From JAEUMY01 sp031394355 (GTDB lineage Bacteria; Pseudomonadota; Gammaproteobacteria; Burkholderiales; Usitatibacteraceae): a DNA stretch of 17,386 bases. A program made the translations under genes and the position numbers. A model generated the notes under the pieces. That model ran no database searches. It had not been told where the DNA came from and saw only the letters and a program-made list of their open reading frames with translations. This document shows positions 11,848 to 17,386 of the stretch, one piece after another (the first letter of the stretch is position 1; every line of letters begins with the position of its first letter). The DNA lies in NCBI GenBank assembly GCA_031394355.1, contig JANNSU010000032.1, positions 1-17,386 on the forward strand. The letters are read 5' to 3'.

Positions 11848-13527
11848 ATGTTGTTCCTTTCTTTCTTCAAGCGTGTGTCGCAGCGCTCAGGCTTTGTCAG
11901 CTTCATTTTCTTGAGTGTCTGTCTGGCTTTGCCCGCCGCTGCTTATGCCAGCGCCGATCCTGGTCGCAATGGAAACCTGGTGAGCGTCGATTGGCTGAAA
12001 CGCAATCTCGCGCACAAGGATCTGGTGTTGCTGGATGCTTCAGCGCCGCCCATTTATGCAAAATCCCACATTCCCAACGCCGTCAGCGCCAGCATCCTGA
12101 TGCATGGCGTGCAGGAGATGGATCCGCCGCGCATGGAAGCGCGCTATCGTGGCTACGGCATTCGCAACGACTCGCTCATAGTCATTTACGAGAGCGCCGA
12201 TGCGATGTGGGCACATCACCTCTTCTACGATCTCTACTATCACGGCTTCCCGCCGGATCGGCTCTTGCTGCTGGACGGCGGGCTGGAGAAGTGGAAGGCG
12301 GAGGGTGGCGAAGTCACGATCACCCCAACTGCCAAGCCACCACTCGGTGACTTTCGCATCATGCAGACGCGAGAGGCTGCACGCGTCCGGCTGCCCGAGG
12401 TGCTGGCCGCATCTGGTGATCCGCGCATCGCCACCAATATCGAGGCGCTGGATCCCGAGTGGCACTTTGGTGAGAAGGGATACTTCAATCGCATGGGCCA
12501 TATTCCCAACAGCGTCATGCTCCCCAGCGATGACTTCTTCAATGCGGATCGCACCTTCAAGTCTCCTCAGGAGCTCCGTCGCATGCTCGACTATCTGGGC
12601 GTGAAGCCGGGACAGAGCGTTTACAGTCATTGCGGTGGCGGTGTGGCAGCAGCCGTTCCCTTTTTCGCGCTCAAGTTCATTCTCGGCCATGACGACGTAC
12701 GCCTTTACCGCGAGTCGCAGGTTGGTTGGTTGCAGGATGATCGCAGCCTGCCGTTCTGGACCTACGACGCGCCGCAACTCTTGCGTGATGCGAACTGGGC
12801 CAAGACCTGGGGCGGTGCCATGATGCGCATGTATCGCAATTCACCCATCGACTTCATCGACGCGCGTCCGGCAGAAGCCTTCAAGTTCCGGCATGCAAAG
12901 TTCGCGATGAATGTGCCGGCAGCGACGCTGCGACCCCATCTGCATGACCCAGCCAAGCTCGCGAGTCTGTTGGGTGATGCCGGCGTGACTGTGGGTCATG
13001 AGGCGCTGGTGATGGCAGACAGCGGCCTGACCCCGGACTCGGCATTGGTGTTTCTGGCGCTGGAGGCGTCCGGGCAGAGTCGGGTGTCGCTCCTCGCTGA
13101 AGGGCTGGACCAGGCCGCGACCAAGGGGCTGGCAGTCAATGACTCGCAGGCGAAAGGGCCTCCGACGGTGGCGGCACCGTTACCGACCGGCACCAAGCGT
13201 CCCTACAAGGCTGACCCGCGTGGCGGCATCATCATCCGCGATCCGTCCGAGACGCGCGGCCTCTATCCGAGGGTCTATGTAACATCCGATGCCACGCCCA
13301 CGGCAAAGTCGTTGCCCGGCAAAGTGGTGCAGCTACCCTACACCGAGCTACTGCGCCCGGACGGAACGCCCAAGGCAGCCGGTGAGTTGTGGAAGCTATT
13401 CACCAAGGCAGGCATTCCGCGCTATGCAGAACTGGTGGCGGTAGCGGATGACCCGGGTGCTGCGGCGGTCAACTATCTCGTCTTCAAGCTGATGGGCTTC
13501 CCGGATGTGAAGGTGCTGATCCCATGA
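11848..13527 (+). CDS. Secreted multi-domain rhodanese-like sulfurtransferase
   Basis: 559 residues. A classic signal peptide ends near 'LPAAAYASA' (about residue 33), so the protein is probably periplasmic. I count four rhodanese-like modules. Module 1 starts at 'DLVLLDASAPPIYAKSHIPN'; its active-loop position has Glu-Ser ('IYESADA', Glu115) instead of Cys. Module 2 has the only catalytic-type cysteine, 'SHCGGGVAAAV' (Cys262). Module 3 ('FIDARPAEAFKFRHAKFA') has 'ADSG' (Ser392). Module 4 ends 'VADDPGAAAVNYLVFKLMGF' with Asp-Asp (534-535). Rhodaneses move sulfane sulfur from donors such as thiosulfate to acceptors through a cysteine persulfide; here only module 2 could do this. The start is set by GGAGG; the open frame to 11596 overlaps the divergent kinase. 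The donor and acceptor are unknown. Confidence 0.9.
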   Translation: MLFLSFFKRVSQRSGFVSFIFLSVCLALPAAAYASADPGRNGNLVSVDWLKRNLAHKDLVLLDASAPPIYAKSHIPNAVSASILMHGVQEMDPPRMEARYRGYGIRNDSLIVIYESADAMWAHHLFYDLYYHGFPPDRLLLLDGGLEKWKAEGGEVTITPTAKPPLGDFRIMQTREAARVRLPEVLAASGDPRIATNIEALDPEWHFGEKGYFNRMGHIPNSVMLPSDDFFNADRTFKSPQELRRMLDYLGVKPGQSVYSHCGGGVAAAVPFFALKFILGHDDVRLYRESQVGWLQDDRSLPFWTYDAPQLLRDANWAKTWGGAMMRMYRNSPIDFIDARPAEAFKFRHAKFAMNVPAATLRPHLHDPAKLASLLGDAGVTVGHEALVMADSGLTPDSALVFLALEASGQSRVSLLAEGLDQAATKGLAVNDSQAKGPPTVAAPLPTGTKRPYKADPRGGIIIRDPSETRGLYPRVYVTSDATPTAKSLPGKVVQLPYTELLRPDGTPKAAGELWKLFTKAGIPRYAELVAVADDPGAAAVNYLVFKLMGFPDVKVLIP

Positions 13528-13550
13528 CAAGCGAGCGTCGCGCAGGCAAA

Positions 13551-13592
13551 GGCCCTTGCGATCAGCGGCAAGGGCCATCCCCGAGAGAGGGG
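13551..13592. terminator. Tandem stem-loops between convergent genes
   Basis: GGCCCTTGC (13551-13559) pairs perfectly with GCAAGGGCC (13568-13576) over an 8-nt loop. A second small stem, CCCC (13579-13582) with GGGG (13589-13592), follows. They fill the spacer between the rhodanese stop (13527) and the esterase stop (13597), so they probably end transcription from both sides. There is no T-run, so the intrinsic mechanism is uncertain. Confidence 0.6.
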
Positions 13593-13596
13593 CGCC

Positions 13597-14274
13597 TCAG
13601 GCCAGCAGGATGCGGCTCTTGTAGCGGTCCGTGAGCCAGTCGGCGACGGCTTCGACTTCTTCCATGCACACAGAGTGCGGCATGGGGAAGTCGAGCCAGC
13701 GGACGCTGTAGCCATTTGACTCAAGCGTGTTGCGCGACTGCTCTGCAAGCGTCAGCGGGATGATGGGGTCTTCAGTACCGTGGACCATCAATATCGGAAT
13801 CTGCTTGTTCACGGCGCTGGCCTCTGCGGCAAGGCTTTCCGCCAGCGTGAGGTAGGTCGACAGCGCCAGGATGCCGCCAAGTGGCTTGGCGTGACGAAGG
13901 CCCGTCTGCAGCGCAATGGCACCGCCTTGCGAGAAGCCTGCCAGCACGATCTTGTCGGAGGCCACGCCACGCGAATATTCGCGTTCCAGCAATGCCTCGA
14001 TCTGCTTCTGCGATTCGCGGATGCCGCGTTCATCCGGCAGGCGCTCAAGCTCCATCATGGAAATGTCGTACCACGCCCGCATGGCTTGGCCGTTGTTGAT
14101 GGTGACCGGGCGCACGGGGGCATGCGGGAAGATGAATCGCAGTGGCATGTCTTCCGGCAACTGCAGTTCCTTCACGATGGTGACGAAGTCCCAGCCGTCC
14201 GCGCCGAGGCCGTGCATCCAGATGACGGTGCCCTTGGGATCGGGGCCGGTGGTGAGTTCGATGTGTTCTAGCAT
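13597..14274 (-). CDS. Carboxylesterase / phospholipase of the alpha/beta-hydrolase family
   Basis: 225 residues, usual for the phospholipase/carboxylesterase family (PF02230, like Pseudomonas EstB). 'WMHGLGADGWDF' (19-30) supplies the oxyanion region. The triad is Ser115 in 'GFSQGG', Asp169 in 'GTEDPIIP' and His200 in 'PHSVCMEE'. It should hydrolyse short acyl esters in the cytoplasm; no signal peptide is visible. The stop is separated from the rhodanese gene by paired hairpins. The ATG at 14274 directly abuts a 14-unit heptad array, so there is no room for a normal Shine-Dalgarno. The palindrome is embedded just before the nucleophile region (EREYSRG, 98-104). Confidence 0.93.
   Translation of the reverse strand: MLEHIELTTGPDPKGTVIWMHGLGADGWDFVTIVKELQLPEDMPLRFIFPHAPVRPVTINNGQAMRAWYDISMMELERLPDERGIRESQKQIEALLEREYSRGVASDKIVLAGFSQGGAIALQTGLRHAKPLGGILALSTYLTLAESLAAEASAVNKQIPILMVHGTEDPIIPLTLAEQSRNTLESNGYSVRWLDFPMPHSVCMEEVEAVADWLTDRYKSRILLA
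13971..13982. repeat. Iterated palindrome GCGAATATTCGC, copy 9
   Basis: Perfect copy (14-bp form 13970-13983) in the esterase gene, read on the minus strand as Arg-Glu-Tyr-Ser-Arg, the same peptide as in the unrelated thioesterase. Confidence 0.95.
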
Positions 14275-14371
14275 GGTGATGGGTGATGGGTGATGGGTGA
14301 TGGGTGATGGGTGATGGGTGATGGGTGATGGGTGATGGGCAAGTGGTGATGGGCAAGTGGTTATGGGTGAT
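14274..14371. repeat. Heptad tandem array, GGGTGAT type
   Basis: Fourteen consecutive 7-bp units in constant phase: TGGTGAT, eight perfect GGGTGAT (14281-14336), then GGGCAAG, TGGTGAT, GGGCAAG, TGGTTAT and GGGTGAT. The perfect core next to the esterase start and the degenerate outer units suggest recent expansion at that end. It occupies the whole 5' leader region next to the esterase ATG. Confidence 0.95.
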
Positions 14372-14390
14372 CAGCGTTGGGCTCGTTGCT

Positions 14391-14402
14391 GCGAATATTC
14401 GC
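14391..14402. repeat. Iterated palindrome GCGAATATTCGC, copy 10 (intergenic)
   Basis: The only non-coding copy, and the longest: GCTGCGAATATTCGCAGC (14388-14405) is an 18-bp perfect palindrome. It sits between the two inverted heptad arrays, 16 bp from the first and 25 bp from the second. Confidence 0.95.
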
Positions 14403-14430
14403 AGCCTATAAGTCCCGCCAGGCGGTACTC

Positions 14431-14472
14431 ATTACCCATTACCCATTACCCATTACCCATTACCCATTACCC
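14431..14472. repeat. Heptad tandem array, ATTACCC type
   Basis: Six perfect copies of ATTACCC plus a partial one. On the minus strand the unit is GGGTAAT, one base from the GGGTGAT of the other array and in inverted orientation. The array overlaps the end of mog, where GGG-TAA supplies the last Gly codon and the stop. Confidence 0.95.
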
Positions 14473-15078
14473 ATTGCTGCGCGAATGCAAAGCGCTCTTT
14501 GGTCTGAATGCCTTGATGACTTCGTCTCGTGTTTCGAGATACGGCCCGCCGATGAGGTCGATGCAATAGGGCACGGCGGCGAAGATGCCGACTTCGATCG
14601 GTTTGCCGTCTGCATCTTTCAGACCTTCCAGCGTTTCCTTGATGGCTTTGGGCTGTCCGGGCAGATTGATGATCAGCGTGCGGCCGCGGAGTACCGCCGT
14701 CTGGCGAGACAGAATGGCTGTGGGGACAAATCGAAGGCTGATCTGCCGCATGCGCTCACCGAAGCCATCCATCACGCGGTCGGCCACCGCCAGCGTGGCG
14801 TCGGGCGTGACATCGCGCAGGGCGGGCCCCGTGCCGCCGGTGGTCAACACCAGATCACATTGCTCGGCGTCCACCAGCTGCTTCAGCGTCGTTTCGATAA
14901 GCGCCTGCTCGTCCGGGATGACTGCCTCGATGAACGAGACGGGATTGTGAAGCGCACTCTGCAGCCAGGCGCGGAGCGACGGAATGCCTTCGTCCTGATA
15001 GACGCCTTGTGAAGCCCGATCGCTGACGGAGACGAGGCCGATGCGCACGGCATCATGGGTGGTTGCAGGACGGGTCAC
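14467..15078 (-). CDS. mog: Molybdopterin adenylyltransferase
   Basis: Adenylates molybdopterin before molybdenum insertion, in molybdenum cofactor synthesis. 203 residues, close to E. coli Mog. Marks: 'RIGLVSVSDRASQGVYQDEG' at the N-terminus, the substrate-binding 'LTTGGTGPALRDVTPDAT' in the middle, 'ILSRQTAVLRG' and 'LIINLPGQPKAIKE', and the Mog-like tail 'PYCIDLIGGPYLETRDEVI' and 'AFRPKSA'. I choose the GTG at 15078 because it gives the family N-terminus and overlaps the yjgA stop as GTGA, which suggests coupling. The final residues and stop come from the heptad array, so the C-terminus has probably been rewritten by repeat expansion. Confidence 0.94.
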   Translation of the reverse strand: MTRPATTHDAVRIGLVSVSDRASQGVYQDEGIPSLRAWLQSALHNPVSFIEAVIPDEQALIETTLKQLVDAEQCDLVLTTGGTGPALRDVTPDATLAVADRVMDGFGERMRQISLRFVPTAILSRQTAVLRGRTLIINLPGQPKAIKETLEGLKDADGKPIEVGIFAAVPYCIDLIGGPYLETRDEVIKAFRPKSALHSRSNG

Positions 15079-15575
15079 TCCGTCGGCTCCTTGAAGAAGG
15101 TGAACAGCTTCTTGTACAGCTCGCGGAAGTGTTTGGGCGGCTGTTGCTTCAGCCGTTCCGCCTTGGTTGCATTGATGAGTAACGTGAGCGCCTCTGCAGG
15201 CGCTGCAGGACACTCCTGCAGCAGCGCTGCGAGGCCACCCGGCTCCAGAATGAGTCGCTCGCGCCAGTGTTCTGCGCGATGCATGAACGCATTCTCCTTG
15301 TCGCTTTTGCCCTTCAGCGCATTGAGCTGTTCGATGATGGGCGCGGGGTCCAGTCCGCGCATGAGCCTGCCGATGTACTGGCGCTGGCGCTTGAACGCAG
15401 TGCCTTTGCTGACAGGAATTCGCTTGGCGGCCAGGACCGCCTCAAGCAACTCTTCGGGCAGGCTGAATCGCTTCAATTGATCGGTGGACAGCTTGATCAG
15501 GGTTTCACCGATGTCCTGCAGCGCATCGGCATCCCGTTTGCGCTGACTCTTGCTGATAGACTCTGGCTCATCCAT
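15075..15575 (-). CDS. yjgA: Ribosome-associated protein YjgA (DUF615)
   Basis: 166 residues, highly charged and helical, matching the YjgA family that associates with the large ribosomal subunit at a late assembly stage. Marks: 'SKSQRKRDADALQDIGE' near the N-terminus, 'LPEELLEAVLAAKRI' and 'AFKRQRQYIGRLMR', and the tail 'HFRELYKKLF'. The start ATG at 15575 gives the family N-terminus 'MDEPESISKSQRKRD'; the frame is open to 16190 only through shadow sequence under pmbA. It is divergent from pmbA, as in E. coli, with 99 bp between the starts, and coupled to mog downstream. Confidence 0.94.
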   Translation of the reverse strand: MDEPESISKSQRKRDADALQDIGETLIKLSTDQLKRFSLPEELLEAVLAAKRIPVSKGTAFKRQRQYIGRLMRGLDPAPIIEQLNALKGKSDKENAFMHRAEHWRERLILEPGGLAALLQECPAAPAEALTLLINATKAERLKQQPPKHFRELYKKLFTFFKEPTE

Positions 15576-15674
15576 GAATGTGGTCTGTATGCTTTGCGGA
15601 AAGCCCGCAATCCCCGGCAAGGCGAAATGCCCTGCCCGAAGCAAACAGGCCGCGCGAATCTTATCACTCACACC

Positions 15675-17045
15675 ATGCCCGATCTGCCACTCACTGCCCC
15701 AAGCCCCGCCAAGCCACTCCCGCTCAATCGCCAGGAACTTCATCAGCTTTGCGACATGGCGCTTGCCCATGCAAAGTCGCTCGGTGCGACCGATGCAGAG
15801 GTCGAAGTGTCCGTATCCGTCGGCCAGAACATCACCGTGCGGCTGGATGAGGTGGAGACCATCGAGTACAACCGCGACAAGGGGCTCTCGATCACGGCCT
15901 ACGTCGGCCAGAAAAAAGGTGCGGCCAGTACGTCTGATTTGTCGAGAGATGCAGTCGAGCGCACCGTTGCTGCAGCGTGCGCCATTGCGCGCTACACCGC
16001 TGCCGACGAGGCAGCCGGTTTGCCGGATGCCGACAGGCTGGCCCGGCCGCCGTTCGTGGATCTTGGCCTGAACACGCCCTGGGATATTGAGGTACCGCAG
16101 GCCATCGAGATCGCGCGCCGCATGGAGGCGGCAGCGTTTGCCGTGGACCCGCGCATCGATAATTCGGAAGGTGCAACGGTATCCAGCCACGATGGCGATT
16201 TTGTCTATGCCAATTCGCGCGGCTTCATCGGCGGATACCCCACATCACGGGTGTCGCTGTCGACGGCCGTGATTGCGTCGTTGGACGGTGCCATGCAGAC
16301 CGACTACTGGTACAGCGTTGCACGCGGCGCTATCGGACTGGATTCCCCGGAAGAAGTGGGCAAGCGGGCGGGTGAACGCACGGTACAGCGGTTGGGCGCC
16401 CGGCGTGTCGCCACCGGTGACTACCCGGTTCTGTTCGATCCTTCCATGGCAGCCGGGCTCATCGGACACTTTGTCGGCGCGGTCAGCGGCTCGAGTCTTT
16501 ATCGCAAGTCCAGCTTTCTCATGGACAGTCTGGGCACGCGAATATTCGCACCCTGCGTCACGATCAACGAAAATCCGCATCTTGTGGGGGGGCTCGGCTC
16601 GGCGCCGTTCGACGCCGAAGGGGTTGCCACGGCACCGCGTGAGCTGGTCGCGTCCGGCACGCTGAACGGCTATTTCCTCGGCAGCTATTCCGCGCGGAAG
16701 CTCGGCATGCAAAGCACAGGCAACGCTGGCGGCAATCACAACCTCGTCGTGAAGCCCGGCTCGCATGACTTCGCTGCTCTGGTGCGTGAAATGGGCCGCG
16801 GCGTGGTGGTGACGCAGTTGATGGGGCAGGGCGTCAACAATGTCACCGGCGACTATTCGCGCGGTGCCGTCGGATTCTGGGTCGAAAATGGCGAGATCGC
16901 CTGGCCAGTGGAGGAGATCACCATCGCCAGCAACTTGAAGGACATGTTCCAAGGCATTGCGGCAGTCGGCAGCGACATCGAGGCCAAAGGCTCGCGTCAT
17001 GTCGGCTCCATACTCATCGACCGGATGTCGATCGCGGGGGAGTGA
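15675..17045 (+). CDS. pmbA: Metalloprotease-related protein PmbA/TldE
   Basis: PmbA (TldE) partners TldD in a heterodimeric protease that cleaves unfolded or modified small peptides such as pre-microcin B17 and CcdA; PmbA itself lacks the zinc site. 456 residues, typical length. Marks: 'AEVEVSVSVGQNITVRLDEVET' split near residues 41-62, 'RDKGLSITAYVGQKKG', 'DNSEGATVSSHDGDF', 'GYFLGSYSARKLGMQSTGNAGG' split near 340, and the terminal 'GDYSRGAVGFWVENGEI'. The start at 15675 is chosen by family length; the frame is open to 15267 only over yjgA. tldD is not in the window. The palindrome is embedded as 'TRIFAPC'. Confidence 0.96.
   Translation: MPDLPLTAPSPAKPLPLNRQELHQLCDMALAHAKSLGATDAEVEVSVSVGQNITVRLDEVETIEYNRDKGLSITAYVGQKKGAASTSDLSRDAVERTVAAACAIARYTAADEAAGLPDADRLARPPFVDLGLNTPWDIEVPQAIEIARRMEAAAFAVDPRIDNSEGATVSSHDGDFVYANSRGFIGGYPTSRVSLSTAVIASLDGAMQTDYWYSVARGAIGLDSPEEVGKRAGERTVQRLGARRVATGDYPVLFDPSMAAGLIGHFVGAVSGSSLYRKSSFLMDSLGTRIFAPCVTINENPHLVGGLGSAPFDAEGVATAPRELVASGTLNGYFLGSYSARKLGMQSTGNAGGNHNLVVKPGSHDFAALVREMGRGVVVTQLMGQGVNNVTGDYSRGAVGFWVENGEIAWPVEEITIASNLKDMFQGIAAVGSDIEAKGSRHVGSILIDRMSIAGE
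16538..16549. repeat. Iterated palindrome GCGAATATTCGC, copy 11
   Basis: Perfect copy in pmbA, read as Thr-Arg-Ile-Phe-Ala, the same codon phase as copy 8. Confidence 0.95.
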
Positions 17046-17093
17046 CCCGGACCAGCCGCCTGATCGCTGGAGCTAAGGAATCTCTGTTTAAGT

Positions 17094-17161
17094 CGTCATA
17101 CCGGCGAAAGCCGGTATCCATGCTCCCGCAACATGCTGAATGCACTAAAGGCTGGATACCG
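17094..17161. repeat. REP-like hairpin element with two alternative stems
   Basis: ATACCGGC (17098-17105), a GAAA tetraloop and GCCGGTAT (17110-17117) form an 8-bp hairpin. The right arm overlaps CGGTATCCA (17112-17120), which can instead pair with TGGATACCG (17153-17161), 9 bp. The two folds exclude each other. The core resembles the widespread 'CCGGCGAAAGCCGG..TCCA' intergenic repeats of proteobacteria, whose translation gives the familiar spurious 'GFRRYD' peptide. It follows pmbA by about 50 bp and may serve as its terminator. Confidence 0.7.
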
Positions 17162-17386
17162 TATATGGACGCCCCCGGTTTGGCAACGAGATTTCGAGCG
17201 AGGTAAGCAGACCTGCTATGCAACCGTATATCCGGCCTTTGGTGAAGTCGGGGACTTCTGGCCCTGAAGGAGCATGCGCGAGCGGGGACCTCATCGGCTT
17301 GGCGGATTGCTTGAGCATCCGCGGAATCCAGCAGGTTTGTTCCCGCCACGGAGCGGTCCGTGTTCCCATCACTGTCGATCTCCTTG
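17145..17386 (-). other. Unassigned right end; weak minus-strand ORFs
   Basis: I see no secure gene here. A GTG at 17372 (ATG at 17369) with AAGGAG 7 nt upstream (17385-17380) opens a 75-codon frame ending TAG at 17145-17147; its protein resembles nothing I know and its end lies in the hairpin repeat. A second minus frame is open from the window edge and begins 'KEIDSDGNTDRSVAGTNLL', which reads like a natural acidic protein segment; it could be the 3' part of a gene beyond the window. The 9-mer ACCGTATAT occurs twice (17158-17166, 17223-17231). Confidence 0.25.

Noticed and set aside
14274..14472. CRISPR array
   Set aside because: The units are 7 bp with no spacers, and no cas genes are present. 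They are simple tandem repeats.
15267..15674. Long N-terminal extension of PmbA
   Set aside because: It runs antisense over yjgA, and the family length and N-terminus fit the ATG at 15675.
16245..17000. A 251-codon minus-strand frame opposite pmbA
   Set aside because: It is rich in His, Arg and Ala in the way antisense frames of GC-rich genes are, and pmbA is unambiguous on the other strand.
17014..17349. A 111-residue minus-strand protein containing 'GFRRYD'
   Set aside because: That peptide is the usual translation of an intergenic hairpin repeat, and the frame overlaps the end of pmbA. Only the part near the window edge might be coding.

Overview
The window looks like ordinary chromosome from a gammaproteobacterium of moderately high GC. 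A Xanthomonadales-type lineage (Rhodanobacteraceae or Lysobacteraceae) is my best guess. The support is the housekeeping gene content (panB, hemH, hrcA, nadK, recN, mog, yjgA, pmbA), an AlgZ/AlgR-like LytTR two-component pair, and runs of intergenic 7-bp tandem repeats of a kind I associate with xanthomonads. The lineage call is inference, not proof.

Layout. 1-394 is the 3' part of a multicopper oxidase gene whose homology stops inside the last copper-binding motif. 487-837 (minus) is a four-helix membrane protein of the phage-holin-IV type, divergent from panB (927-1760). A small secreted-protein ORF with an in-frame amber codon follows (1780-2085). A minus-strand group follows: hrcA, hemH and a small lipoprotein gene coupled to hemH (4736 down to 2088). 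Divergent from it is a tightly packed plus-strand run: nadK, recN, a patatin-like phospholipase and a hotdog thioesterase (4907-9726). A hicAB toxin-antitoxin module sits at the phospholipase/thioesterase junction. Tail to tail with this run is a LytTR response regulator/histidine kinase pair on the minus strand (11633 down to 9736). Divergent from the pair is a secreted protein with four rhodanese-like modules (11848-13527). The right part holds a carboxylesterase, then mog and yjgA (all minus), and divergent pmbA (15675-17045). The last 340 bases hold a hairpin-rich repeat and no secure gene.

Main discovery. The 12-bp perfect palindrome GCGAATATTCGC occurs eleven times in 17.4 kb, plus one copy with a single mismatch. 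About 0.001 copies are expected by chance. Every GAATATTC octamer I found in the window lies inside this longer palindrome. Copies lie in ten different genes or ORFs on both strands and in one intergenic region. They are read in all three codon phases (Glu-Tyr-Ser, Ala-Asn-Ile-Arg or Arg-Ile-Phe-Ala), and flanks are not conserved beyond the 12 bp. This is a genome-scale highly iterated palindrome, formally similar to cyanobacterial HIP1 (GCGATCGC) but with a different sequence. Its function is unknown to me.

Second layer. Two intergenic regions carry heptad tandem repeats arranged as head-to-head inverted arrays that abut start codons (hemH and the carboxylesterase). In the larger one an 18-bp extended copy of the palindrome lies between the two arms, and the far arm supplies the mog stop codon. 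The hicAB module is flanked by a 19-bp near-perfect direct repeat made from the thioesterase gene start, and its hicA gene has one extra A in an A-run.
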